From: Brachynemurus nebulosus
Taxonomy: Eukaryota; Arthropoda; Insecta; Neuroptera; Myrmeleontidae
Length of the DNA stretch: 64,000 nucleotides
NCBI GenBank assembly: GCA_035578155.1
Contig: JAPWDM010000003.1
Location: 68,006,142 to 68,070,141 of the forward strand
Reading direction: 5' to 3'
Shown: positions 11,154 through 24,200 of the stretch, piece by piece
How the letters are laid out: every line of letters starts with the position of its first letter
Position numbering within the stretch: position 1 is the stretch's first letter
Notes under the pieces: generated by a model
Told to the model about the DNA's origin: nothing
The model's input: only the letters and a program-made list of their open reading frames with translations
Databases searched by the model: none
Program-made: the position numbers and the translations under genes

Positions 11154-12822
11154 CGTTATATACTATTTTAGAAATAATTTTCGATAAATAAAAATGCATT
11201 TAGAATTATTTGGTGTATTATTTCAACCTTAACATAACGGTACTTGCAATTTTGAAGTTGATTGAATGTTTTGGATCATTACAAATTTGAATTGTAAAAG
11301 TTTTATTATTTTTAGGCTTCTGGATCCATAGACAGTTTCATATTCATAAAACAACTTAAGCGCGAAAATTTAAAGATACAGAAAATTGAAACTTTCGGTG
11401 TATTAGTTTGGTCCGATAAATTTTTGTGTAAGGTGTCATTGGAAAGACCTGTTTTTTTTTTTTTGGATGACTATTTTTATTTTTTTATACAATAATCTAT
11501 CCTGAATTCGGAAGCTTTCAAAGTCCGAATTTTGATCTGTTTTTGTTACGATTGTATAATCTATTTCACTTAAATTTAAGCATGATTCATCACTTACGAA
11601 TTTAAAGAATTCCCGTTTTCTTAGCTTTATCTATTTCATTGTTACAAATGTGTAAATTTTAAATTTGCAGTTTGTTTTTAGAAGAGAATAGAAAATTGAT
11701 TTGTTTCGAATATAATAATTATTTAATTTTGTTACCATGACTCATGTTCAGTTGTATTTGAAACGGGGTATATTTCCAAAATGGCGGTACATATAGACAC
11801 TAATATTTTTACCATAACACAAAAATTGTCTTTCATTCTGTAGTTTCTTAAATGGCCATACAAAATCAGATTCTAAAATCTATTTTTTATGTAGTCTTTG
11901 GTTAAACAAAAGAAAAAAAGGTGAACATCAGTTTCTGTTCGTGAGAAATTCTGCCGAATGTATGGAGAAGTACTAACTTGGCGCACAAATTTTTGTACGC
12001 AAAATAGCTGTTTGCCCACTGTATTCTTCCTACATCCTTTTTTGCGCGCGGAAAGTAAACTTTCGACACGCAAATTGACAATAAAACACGCAAAATTTAA
12101 TCAAAACGCGCAAAGCCGCAAATTATTTCTATAGAAACCACTAACAAAGTAATTTAAACAATATTTAATTCAGAAGAAAAGACAAACACTCAAAAATTAT
12201 ATTTTAAAAAGTAATAATAATAGAAAAAAGTATGTGAAATTCGTAATAAAAAATAGTATGTGCAACTCGTGCCAGATTGTCGATTGCATAATATATTATT
12301 TTTTCATTAAAATTACGGTTTCAGTTTCAACTTGTTTCAAACTGAATACAACACGTAAAAATATTTTATTTTGACAGATACATACGGTACGGAACTCTGC
12401 ATGCGCGATCTTGACTTGCACTTGCTTGATTTTTTATCACTACATCTATATGAATTATTTCTTTGTTGCTTTGATAGTACACGTTTTACGAGAGCGGATT
12501 TTTTTTTTCTAATACTAACTTGATCCGATATCTATTTCTGTGTATGAATATTGTGATCTATTTAATCATTCGTTCGGAAATCACACATCACCAAATAAAT
12601 TTCCTCATAAATCTTTGAAGTATGCTATTTTCAAATGTGTATGTACATATTTAAAAAAATTATGTGTGAATTAAAAAAAGGAAATAAGCAAACAAAATCA
12701 TGAAAAATGATGTCATGGGAAATTTTATCTGAGAATAAAATTCTTGTTAAATCTCTACTTATTTGTGTGTTTTATTTATTTAATGCAAATAACAACGTAA
12801 ATTAAAATCAATATTAAATTAA
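11154..12822. other. Intergenic between genes C and D
   Basis: No convincing gene or element is seen. Overlapping minus-strand open frames at 11873-12093 lack any recognisable domain. Confidence 0.4.
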
Positions 12823-12830
12823 TATAAATA
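12823..12830 (+). promoter_or_regulatory. TATA box of gene D
   Basis: TATAAATA lies 83 bp upstream of the start codon, close to the 76-81 bp spacing seen in genes C and E. No clear TCAG initiator was found. Confidence 0.55.
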
Positions 12831-12905
12831 GCTGTTAATCAATTATTAATAAACAAACGAGAATTAAACAAAACAGTTGAGTAAAACATCATTGTTGAGT
12901 CCAGT

Positions 12906-15148
12906 ATGGCTAAACTAATTGCATTTGTTTTTATTGCCGGTAAGTACCTATGTTTTTATTTTGTCTTTTCAAGGTTATGTTTCATTTGTTATCAAATTAT
13001 TAAAACGTATAATGCAATGGTGTATATATTTGACTAAATCTGGAAAAATTATTTTTATTTAAATTGTTAAGTAAAAAGTAATATTTGTTTTCAAAATTTG
13101 TGAAAAAAATTTTCTTAACTATCAATTAATTTCTAACTTCTATCGTCAGGTTTGATTAGAGTCGAATAATCGATTTTTAAAGGAGCGATCCTAGCGGTGA
13201 TAATCTCGAAGTGTAAGAGAATGTGACATCACAATCCGGTTCTGATCAGGTGATTGACGGCTAAATAAAATAAAATAATAATGATTGTGACAATTTACAA
13301 TTTGATGTTGACAAGCACTTCATTAGTGAAACGAAATAAATTAAGGGGTTATGTGGGTTTCAAACTCCAAAAAGCCTGTTTTTTTTAATTTTTAATTTTT
13401 TTTTTAAATATAATATACCTATACCTTTTCCAACAATTTTTGGGATGACTTTTCGAGAGGGTGTAATTAGTGACCATAAACTTTCAAAAAGTTAAATTAT
13501 TTTATTGCTTACAACAAATACCACCCTATGTTCACTCCAATTGTATTTAAATTTGTTACCTGTTTTAAAAGCGACGGTTTCTTTTTGCATGTATATAGAT
13601 AAGTAGGTAACATGCTGCAAACAATACTGCTGATTATTGCCGTACTTGAAAAGTCATCTCATTTAAATATTGAAAAACTATACCTATAAATTATTTTATT
13701 CAAAATGCTAAGCACATGGCAGAGCAACATTTCAAAAATATTTTTAAAAAATTTTCATCCAAAAATTTGGGAAATTCAGCCTGTCGGACGTGGTTTTCGG
13801 AAACCCCTTAAAAAAAAATGTCCTTGTGGTGGTCACGACAACTCATGATAGCTTTATTGGAAACTAAAAAACTAAACTTTTTAAAAAACCATACATTGAA
13901 GCTAAATGGTGATTTTATGAAGGATTTAAAAAAAAAAATTTAAATTTAAATTTTTGGCAAGGTTGCATACAAAAGAGTTAAATTTTTGGTACAATTTTCA
14001 TTATGTATAGCCTTGTAAAATTAGTTGTAATCGAAGAAAAAACCTTCGTTCAATCACTAATCAATGCTCTTTTGAAGAAGTGTGCAATATTTCAATAAGA
14101 TCGGCGCATTAGTTTTTGAGAAACTGTGTCCACTGACTTCAAAAAGGAAATGCGATTAAGGCTTTAAGTAGAGGTCGATCTTTCTCTACGAGTTGAATTC
14201 TCCAAGGTTTCCTCTCCTAGATTTTTACTCCACTTGACTTAGAATTTTGGGAGAATATTCTAGACATATTGTACTATTAGATAATAAAATTAAAAAATTA
14301 CGTAATGCCTTAATGAAAAACAATTTTTTGTTCCAGCGATTTGCGCCGCCCTAACAACAGCCGAACAAACGCCTACGAACAATGTTTGTAAGGGAACATG
14401 TACTCGCGACTTTAAGCCCCTCTGTGGCAAAAACAATCAAAATAAAATGGAAACGTTTCCCAATAGGTGTCTCTTCGAATTCAAGCAGTGCAGTGAAAAA
14501 AATGCCGGTTGGGAAATTGTACAAGAACACGGTCCATGTGGTGGTCAACAACAGCACCCAAAAGTTGCAAAACGTCAAACATGTCAATCAGCATGTACAT
14601 TTAAATATGAACCCGTTTGCGGTAAAAATGCCGCGGGAAAATTAAGAACTTTTGGCAATAAGTGCGAATTCGATTGGATAAAATGTTCTCAGTCGAACGA
14701 GGGATGGACATATGTGGGTAAAAATGAATGTGTCGAAGAGGGTAAAGATGGTAGTAAAATTATTTTGTTAAAACGTGACACAACAAGTCAAGCCGCTGGA
14801 TGTCCGACAATATGTCCCGCTATTTATAAACCGGTTTGTGCCCAATCCGCAGACGGAAAACCACGAGAATTCCCAAATAGTTGTGCACTGAGTGTGGAAA
14901 ATTGTCTGAATGGTAATAAATATACTTTGATTAAAGACGGACCGTGTTCGGGTAATCAGAAAGTTAAGCGAAATGTAGCCGAAAATCGACTAAAACGTCA
15001 GTGTCCTACAGTGTGTACATTGGAATACGCTCCAGTTTGTGCCAGAGATAGTAGCGGACAAAATGTAACATTTCCAAATAGGTGTGCAATGAATGTTGAG
15101 AATTGTCCAAACCAGAGGTATACTTTCGTTCGAAATGGAAAATGTTAA
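12906..15148 (+). CDS. Kazal gene D: secreted four-domain inhibitor precursor
   Basis: Exons are 12906-12939 and 14337-15148 with a 1397-bp phase-1 intron; the protein is 281 aa. The signal peptide is MAKLIAFVFIAAICAALTTA. Kazal domains run C29-C79, C94-C143, C167-C215 and C234-C281, the last Cys being the C-terminal residue. Reactive loops are CTRDFKPLC (P1 Arg), CTFKYEPVC (Phe), CPAIYKPVC (Ala) and CTLEYAPVC (Leu). By standard Kazal rules these would suit trypsin-, chymotrypsin-, elastase- and chymotrypsin/elastase-like enzymes. Linkers contain VAKR, LLKR, KVKR and RLKR, the last fitting the R-x-K-R furin consensus. One precursor could therefore release four inhibitors of different specificity. 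AATAAA lies at 15208. Confidence 0.95.
13345..13807. mobile_element. TTAA-flanked MITE in the gene D intron
   Basis: TTAA at 13341-13344 and 13808-13811 flanks inverted ends GGGGTT...GGGTTTC and GGGGTTTCC. The 463-bp element is non-coding. TTAA duplication is typical of the piggyBac superfamily; the ends are short, so the family is tentative. Confidence 0.6.
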
Positions 15149-15250
15149 AATAACAGAATCATCACAGAATTTTTTTTTTATTATTGATGTATAAAATGGT
15201 AAAAGTTAATAAATATTATTTATTCTGTTTATTTTATTTTATTATTAATA

Positions 15251-15861
15251 CATGAAGAGGTGGATTCCAACACGCGCTAAGTCACTTTTTGCAATTTTTA
15301 AGGAAATGTAAAAAACTATCTATAGGTAGGCAAATGTAGTAATCTGTTTAAATTATTTTCAAGTTCTTAGATAATAATTATTATTGATGTTATTTATTTG
15401 TTCTTATTTATACATATAATTTTTAATAGCTTATATTGATAAAAAAATCTTTAAAAAGTTGGGTCGAGTTGGTTAAAATAAACCTAATTTGTTTAAATAC
15501 AGATATATTTTATTCAAGAAACATTTTAAACAGTGCATTATTAGCTATTTCATGTGTTTGACATAACAGAAAATCTGTCTACAAGCAAATTTGGAAAAAA
15601 ATACCAGCTATTATTGGAAAAAAAATGCAATCGTTTACGAGTAAATTTGACTTAGAGCGTTTTGAAATAAAACTGTCACTGACGTAGCGCTTTTTTGGAA
15701 AACATTCCATTTTTCATCATTCATTTTACAGTAGACTAAGCTCATTTTGAAGGGTGGCACTACGAAAATCGTGTAGAGCTGAACTTGAACATTCTGCATC
15801 AACTAAAATCTCACATTAGACAAAAAATGACTTAGCGCCTTTTGGAATCCACCTCTTCATA
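15251..15861. mobile_element. TA-flanked MITE downstream of gene D
   Basis: Inverted ends share ATGAAGAGGTGGATTCCAA followed by GCGCTAAGTCA. TA duplications are at 15249-15250 and 15862-15863. It is non-coding, with the GACTTAGCGC motif repeated in degenerate form inside. It fits a Tc1/mariner-type MITE. Confidence 0.8.
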
Positions 15862-15862
15862 T

Positions 15863-16324
15863 ATTATACACCGACTTCTCTTTAACCGGACGACAATACA
15901 CAAACGTCGTCCGCAAGGGGCCAAACTACTATTATGATAGGTAGCATTCCGACTGTAATCAGAATTTTACGTCATCAGACTTGGCAGAGAGGAGGGAGGT
16001 TATATACGTATTTAGAATTTTTGTTGGTATGTGTAAGGTAGTGGATGTTTGTGTTTGTAATACATACTCTGTATGTATGTAGCGGTGGTCCAAGGTGGGA
16101 ATGGATACGTATACTAGAACAAGCGTATGCAGGTACCTGCTACTAATGATGTAATAATGAACAGCCACCACTGTGACCACGACTTAACAATGAATGTGTA
16201 CGCTTGAAGAGCCGATGGACGACTAATCAGTAATCAGTAAGCAGTATAAATTGCTACTTATTGCAACTTTCGGATCACACTTTTTTGTATGTAGGCTTGA
16301 TCTGTCTCATCTGTGGTTGTCCCC
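15863..16324. other. Intergenic
   Basis: No gene is recognised. A TATA-like CAGTATAAATTG lies near 16242 but no supported coding exon follows it. Confidence 0.35.
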
Positions 16325-16327
16325 TTA

Positions 16328-17000
16328 CGCTCCTTTCACATTATACGGTTTTCGCCGTACGGCAAAAAACCGTACGGTCGCATTTTTTTAGTGGAGTGAA
16401 GAAGAGCATTGGACCTTTCACATTACACGGTCACGGCAAAATGCCGTTGCCGTGCCGTGTAGCAGCCGTCTCTTGCCACTGGACTTGACGGTTGCCGTAC
16501 GGCGTTTTTAACTCAGTAGTGTATGTAATTAAATGGATGCTTTCACATTACACGGTTTTTTAACGTACGGCATTAACAATATTTTGTTGAATTTCATGTT
16601 AATTATTAATTTTATTTGTGAAATGGATGAAACTAATGTTGAATGTGATAACCAGTATTTTAATAGATTGTATGTAATTTCGAAATTGTGTGTTTTGATG
16701 TTAAGTTCGCCAAGAAATTAAGCAAAGGAGTCTGTAAACATCCGAAAATAGTTGAAAAACTTATTTTTGTCATTTTTCAGGTCTTCAAACTGTGTGATAA
16801 TAAATAATTCTACTTTCTATTTCCTCTGATTTATAGAATTAACTTTAATCACACTTGTTACTTGTATAATGTTGCAAATTAAATGAAGATATTCAGTTTA
16901 CAACGGCAAAAAACCGTGCAATGTGAAAGCAACAATATCACGGCAAAAAGTCGTACGGTTTTTTACCGTACGGCGAAAACCGTACAATGTGAAAGGGGCG
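16328..17000. mobile_element. Harbinger-type MITE, TTA target duplication
   Basis: Inverted ends of about 50 bp share CCTTTCACATT, ACGGTTTTCGCCGTACGG and AAAAAACCGTACG. TTA duplications are at 16325-16327 and 17001-17003. The motif TTTCACATTACACGG recurs at 16423 and 16539. No intact transposase is present. Confidence 0.8.
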
Positions 17001-18565
17001 TTAGACAATTCATATGTAGGTGTTTCTTTACACAATTTATTATTATATAAAAGTTAAAGTAGTTTTGTTAAAATAACTTTCTAAAGAATATTTTCTAGCT
17101 ACATAATATTTACATCTAATTGTAAGCTTGGAAATTGTACATTCATATATGTGTATTAATAATTTTTATTATTGTTATTATCATATACTTATGTTAACTT
17201 CCAAAATAATCGCCTATATAAGTTAAATTTACAAGATTTGTTTACATAAGATAGTGTTTGTTTAAAAAATATTTTCGTGTATATAAACACAAATACATAA
17301 AAACCGACCGCTTAATGATAGTCCGCATATAGACAATAAATGCCGTAATCCAAATTCAAAAAAATTCATCAAAAGCGTGTTAGATACGTATTAAATCAGG
17401 GTTTTTCAATATTTTTTAGAAATTTTCACAGCTCAGTGGTTATAGAGTTTTTCCTAAGTTTAGTATTTCGCAAACGAGGCTTAAAAATTGGAAAAGTGGT
17501 TAAAGGAAACTCAACTTCATTTTAAAAGATTTTTCTAAGAATATTCCGCACGATAAGTCACGTAGAATTATTTATGGAGTTAATTAACATTTTCCAGCAT
17601 CTTCCTAAATTTCGGAGGATGTTTTTTAATACCGGAACCAGGGGCGGATCTACTAATGGTCTTTTTGGGCTGCAGCCCAGGGCCCCGTGGATATAAGGGG
17701 TCCCCTTCATAAGAAGACTGACAATATTATTTAACATTAAAAAACATAATAAACCGCGTAGGAATTACCACTTTATATACCACAAATATAGTCAGTAATA
17801 GAGTTGCGAATTTTGTTTCACTTACAATTAAGTAATTTCATTCACTAGAATTCGTTCACTTGAATGAACCGATTCATTTCATTCGCTCATTTCATTCAGT
17901 TGGACTTGAAAGAAAGTAAATAGAATGAATAGTGAAAAACTGATGTTAATAAAAGATATATCGTCGGGGATAGTGCAAATCCGCGTATATACCATAGGTA
18001 AAGAGTGCGTATCTACATTAGACCTAACCACATACGCGGGATCGCCACTTGACGGCAGTAGATCTGCGGTATTGACATTGGGTGATTTTTGGCTCTCCGT
18101 TAGTCGAACAAAGTATCTATCAAAGAGGTAGCTGCTAGTCAGGTTCCTGCGTTCACTGCCTACGAATTTTTCAATTGGCTACATTTGTCAGATACGCGGA
18201 ATTATCCAATACTAGTTACGCGCATTTGCACTATCCCCGACGATATGTATTATGTACATATTAGTGATAAGTGCAAACAAGTAAAAAAAGGGTAATTAAA
18301 CAATTTCTAAAGGTTAAATAAATACTATTAAAACCGTGTATAAGTTTAGGTATCCTGAAATTAACTAGTAATTCTCCATATTTTGAGACAGAAAATATAC
18401 TCATCCTATTTAAAGAAAATTTAATTTCTTAAAATAACCAACCCTGAATACAGTAATAGAAATACTGAATTCAGCAATTAAAATTTAAATACTTACCGTT
18501 ATCTAATTTTTAATAAATAAATTTCCGTTAGTAAAACCTGGCAAAATATTGTTGAAAAGTAAAAC

Positions 18566-18710
18566 ATGTCTGCTAGAAAATACAAAAGTGGAGCTGAAAA
18601 GCGAAATTACAGTTAGTTCGAGAAAAAGAAAAAAACAAATGTACAAAAATTGAAACTTTTTTTTAAATCAGAACAAAAAAATGAGAATACAATAGTTATT
18701 ATAAATCCAT
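18566..18710 (+). pseudogene. hAT transposase N-terminus remnant
   Basis: MSARKYKSGAEKRN, an in-frame TAG, then a Lys-rich stretch and KLFFKSEQ match the start of ZMYM1-like hAT proteins (family pattern R.Y.SGA.KRK ... FF). A second block is at 19660-19970. Confidence 0.65.
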
Positions 18711-19659
18711 TAACAAGCGAAAGAAAGAGAACTTAGCTGAAATAGTCTAGCCGAAGAGAGCGGAATATCGCAAGACCAAAAAAAAAAATACCCGTGGTGA
18801 AAATGCACCAGATATAGACTGTCATCAACTCTCTGATCTCTCTGAGAAAGTTATTGTTCTTCACAGCAATACTGATGCGGAAAAAGATTAGGCAAATATT
18901 TACTTTCAGTTTGACTTTGAAAAATATGTTGAAGTGGGTTGTGACCAGTGGCGCTAAATAGTGATTTTATTAGCAGCATCCTCTCACATGAAATGACTGA
19001 CTTTCAAAATAAAGATCCAAAAAAATATATATTCAGCTTCAACGAAGAAATATTATAAAGAACAAAACAGGTCATTTTCAAATAGATATTTCACTAAGAA
19101 AATGAAAAATGGCCAATAGGGTACTTGACTGCTATTAAAAAAAGATTCAAAATGGTTTGTTTTTACGTGTGAATTAGTTAATCTTTGATAAATTTTATAA
19201 AAATTATCAAAAAACCACAGTTAATTTTAAATTAACAAATTGGCGCGAAAAACGACTTGGCGTAGTGACGTATGCAGTGATGTCACGATTTAACTCAAAC
19301 AGATGTCACTTCAGTCAACTGTACACGGTTCTATATCTATGGTTCTATATTTGTACAAAGCATTACCAACATAATTAACATGTATATGACTGGTTGTCAT
19401 AGACAATTTATCTAGGGTAGTCATATTTATATACATATTGTCTATCTTGTCTATAGTATTCATATATAAAGCCTTATAAATCGTGACGTCATTTTAATAT
19501 CTCGGTGCGTTTTAGTCCATTTAAATGAAGGCTAAAAATTTATAATTTTCAAAATAGAATTTTTAAAAAACTAAAGAATATTTTTATTTGTCACTGCTAA
19601 AATTGAATATATTTAAGGATAATACATAAATATTCAACATTTAAAACAAATTTTGATTA

Positions 19660-19970
19660 CAGACAAGTACCGTATTGCTGGAAAGATCTTGGTTATGTTA
19701 TTCAACCAGTACTGGTAGTATATTTTGTTTGGCTTGCAAACTTTTTTCAAAACTCCTTCTCAATACACAACTGGATTTTCTGTTGGAAACACGTAGGAAC
19801 GTGTTTAGAAAATCACGAAAATTCAAATGAACATAAAAGCTCAATGTTAGTGTGGTTAACACGAAAAGAAAATAAGTCTGTTTTGGACAATTTTATAAGT
19901 TCACATTACAAACATGTTTACTTTTGCGACAATGTCTTAACAGTACTTGCTTGTGTACCTATCATATAAA
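19660..19970 (+). pseudogene. hAT transposase TTF zinc-finger remnant
   Basis: The reading FCLACKLFS followed in another frame by ENHENSNEHKSSMLVWLT resembles the TTF zinc-finger block of DUF4371/ZMYM1-type hAT transposases (C..CKLF ... H..S..H). Frameshifts separate the parts and the catalytic domain is absent. Confidence 0.6.
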
Positions 19971-20157
19971 TTAAATAAATACTTAATATTATATTATTTC
20001 TTTTTGCTGTACCTTCCTATACATAATACGTTTTGGAAAACAATTATTTCACCAAATTGCAATTAATGTGTTTAATTGGGTGACCTTTCAAATTAGGGGC
20101 CCCCAAGTAGTGTTAGTCCAGAGCCCCCCAAAGTCACGGTCCGCCCCTGACCGGAAC

Positions 20158-21181
20158 ATACCTCGATGCAAAATTTACTCGGAATTATTTTCTTAACCTT
20201 AAATTTCTTTTCGAATTTTTGAAATTTTGAAAATTTGGTTGCCTGTATCTTCGAAAGTTACGGACACAACTAACCATAAACCAAAGTAATTTTAATTAAG
20301 GGTTTTTAGCAAGTGCTACTATCTGCATTTTTTTGAAATTTTTTTAATCCATAACTGAAAAGTTACAGGTAGAGGCAAAAGTAATCTCATTTTGAACGAG
20401 ACTTAAAAATGAAAAATGGTAAGAGGAGCCTCAGCTTCATTTTAAGAGCCCTTTTTAACTATTTGGTACGTAAAAAAATTTTAACCCTACTTTTCAATGT
20501 GGAAAAGTACCTTAAAAAATTAAAATTTTTTTTGTTTTAAATTAACTGAGAATTATACCTGTAGCATGTCTGTATATTTAAAATTTTATGTTTGTAGGCC
20601 GAACGATGTAGGAGTTATGGCGGGTGTGACGGACCAATTTAATGAAATTGTACGGGTTCCGAAATTTCTTTTTCGGAACCCCAAAAAAACTGAATAAAAG
20701 TCGAAAGAAACCACATAAAACGATCAAAAATACTTATTTTTGATGTATTTCTTTAAGTTTACAATTAAATGATCGTCTTTCTTAATAAAATCTTTCTAAT
20801 TCACAGTTTTAATTGTTACAACTATATAAATATTATTTTTGCATTAATAAAATTAACTGAGAACGCACAAAAACAAATGATATTAAATATTTAACAACTG
20901 CTGTGATGATACAAACATACGTAGCTATTATTCTTAATATGTATTACATATCTCTACACCTGTGCTATCTGATTGTATCACATTTTTTATCAAGTTTTTC
21001 CCGCTGCCTCATAGATAACTGATAACAGAACATATTTCCTGTAAGATACTGTAACAAAATTACACGATGTTCACGTTTACACGGCGAAATGATAGAATTT
21101 GAGTATTTTTCATCCGTAAAATATTTTATTTACAAAACATTTACAATCATTTTTTATGAGCAATGCAAGAAAAAAATACTA
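20158..21181. other. Intergenic upstream of gene E
   Basis: No gene is seen. A hairpin GGGTTCCGAAA / TTTCGGAACCC at 20654-20683 looks like the end of an unclassified older repeat into which the hAT element inserted. Confidence 0.45.
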
Positions 21182-21214
21182 TATAAACGAATGAAGCCAA
21201 AAAATTTTCAGGTC
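21182..21214 (+). promoter_or_regulatory. Core promoter of gene E
   Basis: TATAAA at 21182 is followed 26 bp later by TTCAGG (21207-21212). The start codon is 81 bp downstream of the TATA. The layout matches gene C almost exactly, which supports 21263 as the real start. Confidence 0.7.
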
Positions 21215-21262
21215 ACAGTAATTAGTTAATGCTAACTACAATAGTGTAAAAAAAAATTCAAA

Positions 21263-24200
21263 ATGAATAAATCAGCTATATTTTTATTATTAGGTAAGTA
21301 CCTACATTTATTATAATTTATAATCCAACAGACTAAAATATAATTTTCAATTTCGAATATGAGGAGAGGGTTGGTATATATACCCAAGGAATTAAAATAC
21401 TTCAAAAGAAATACGGGTCGTACACTTTAGAATATAAATAAGAAACAAACTTAGAAGAAAACGGTAATTTTTAAGATCCCAACACCCACCTTTTGATATC
21501 TATTTATATTTAACCCTAGAATTATCATACGTTATCATACGTTAGTTTACGAGTCAAGTTAATCATACATCGGCGTCGTTTCGACGAATGGACTTTTTAC
21601 GGGGAGTTTTAGAGTTTATTTGCAAAAAACATTTTTTTTACATAACAATACTACAAAAGCGAACAAAATATTTAAAAAAATTGGATTTGGAAAAATTTCT
21701 TAATATAAATATTTATTAATTTTTTTAATCTTTTTATCAAAGCATATTTTCATTATAAAAATTAAAAAATAGATAAATACCTCAATTGTATCATAAAACA
21801 TGTCTTTCAAATAATTAATTTATGAACTATTATGAGTCAGTGGACTTGTGTGACTTTACAGAATGTGAAATTTCTCAGTTATAAATATTCCTATAGATAT
21901 GTAGCTATTTCCCCATTAGGCACATTTGTAAATTTTCTAAAATTTGTTAGTAATTTTTAGAATAAGATCTCAAAAAATAAGAAATATTAAAATATTTTCC
22001 ATAAAATAAATTGTTAACCTTTTATTAAGTCACTTGAAACGCATTCTTTAGTTTTCGATTCAATATATTAAAACTTCAGTATTATGTCGTCTCTATAAGT
22101 CAAACAGCTGTAATCATCTTTGACATTATCATAATCATTGAATAAATTAATTATAACATCCATATCTTTAATAAATTTTAGAAATTAGGAAAACTTTTAT
22201 ATGTGGAGTACAAAATCTTTAAAAAAAAATATGGGTTAATCATACATCGTCGTCCTTTTGACGCACACTATTTCAGTATAAAAAAAAAACTACAATAGCT
22301 ATAAACAAAATTTATACGTCTTATGTGTTATAATAACAAATAAATTAGATAACAGAAGTTTCACAGCAAGCAGGCACCGACAAGTTGTAGTATTGGAGCA
22401 GGTAGAGAAGTTCGTTCGACGTTTTGACGAGTACGTATGATTCTAGGGTTAAACTTGACCAAATTTCATTATTTATATTATAAATTAGGAAAAATCCAGC
22501 GTATGTAGCGTAATAGGTGTTAGCTAATTGAAGACATGAGTGGATTGAAGAAGTTATGTAACATTTTTATAATTTTGCAATAGAAGCGTTTGAATGTTTT
22601 TATTTACATATACTTCACATGCAATAGCACGTGTTTATTATTGAATTTCTACAAAACTATTAGGCGTAATGAAACAAAATTGTAATATATGATATTTTAG
22701 CATAGGATATTACAAAATTTTGCAAAAAATGACTTTTTGAAAAAATGTTACATAACACCTTCATTCACTCATGTCTTCAATTTTGCTCGTAAGTTCTGGA
22801 TGGATTTGAAATAAACAAAAACTCTAAACGAATATGAAATAAACGATTTGAAATAAACAAAACGAATTTATGTAAAATTATATATTTAAAACGTCACATT
22901 AGACGATTATTAACTGAACAGGTAATCTTTTACAAAAATTATTTTTAATTTTCGACCTATACATTAAATTTAATAACAATTTCAGTGCGTAACGAGTGTT
23001 ACCAACTTTTGTAACGGCTTTTACGAGTACGAAGTTAACATAAATATAAAGCGAAATACCTTTGTTTATAAACATTTAACAACTCAAAATTACAGGAACT
23101 GTCCCAGTGAACATTATTTAATACTTATTTAATAATATTAAGACTAAATTTGCTAAAATATCAATTTTATCAGCAAAATTGTAATAGGTGCGATCTACCC
23201 CTAACTATATTTTCAAAAGTGATATCGGATACGTTATCTTCATTGCAGATAACTCGGATTACACCTTCAGATTCCATGACTGAACTTTGGCATATTACAG
23301 CATGTCTTTTTCATATTAAAAAACTAACCAGTTATTATAAAAAGCGTTATAATACTTCAAAGCTTACGAAATTTTCATATTAAATAAATATAAAATCCAA
23401 CGAAAGCATTTTGAAAAATCTATAACACCCGTTACATTACGGGTGTTACAGATTTGTTTTTATCAAAATACCGTCAAATTCAAAGCCCATCGTAAAGTCG
23501 ACAATAAAAGTTGTTAGCTTGCAATCATAATCTTACTTTCCCCAAACCATGTAATTGTAATCACAAAAAATAAATAGCCATGTAAACTAATTTACCTTTT
23601 TTTGTAACGGGCGTTACAATATGAATTGTCCCAAAACAAAGCTGCCAAAAATTTACGTTATCAAGATAAAATACTAATTTTTTTTTTTTTTACAATTATT
23701 AATAAATCGAAAATTTCTCCTCGTGTTTGTTAGATGTTAAATGTCAATTTAAAATTACTTCAACGGTTTTCAGTGTCGCCAATTTAGTGAACAAAAATAC
23801 CACTCGAGAAATGCGTTTTGATGTCACTTTTATTTCAAATAACTTTTATTTTAAGTTAAACAATTACCGAATTTGAATAATTTGTTGTTTGTTTATATTT
23901 GTTGTTTGTTTATACTTTGAATTATAAATTAACAGTTAATTCACTACTTTATTTTTTTTTCTGAAATTGTGTACGAAATTGAATGACCCAAACGTCACTT
24001 AAATTGGGTGGAATAATAAAACATCAAGTACGCTGCGAGCAAATTAAACAGATTCGACAATATGTCCATGACTCCATGTTTATATTACATCTATATTTGA
24101 ACTTCTCAATCACAAACTTATTTATTATGAGGCGGTGATATGTGATTTAGTGATTTAGTTCAGGAATTGCAGAAGAATTTTAACACTTTACAGTCCGATG

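Larger units (their letters stand above)
17639..20149 (+). mobile_element. hAT element, ZMYM/TTF-type, decayed
   Basis: A perfect 8-bp duplication ACCGGAAC (17631-17638 and 20150-20157) flanks ends CAGGGGCGGATC and its near complement GTCCGCCCCTG. The 2511-bp element carries broken plus-strand coding remnants. It is nested in an older repeat, because the sequence resumes after it. Confidence 0.92.
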
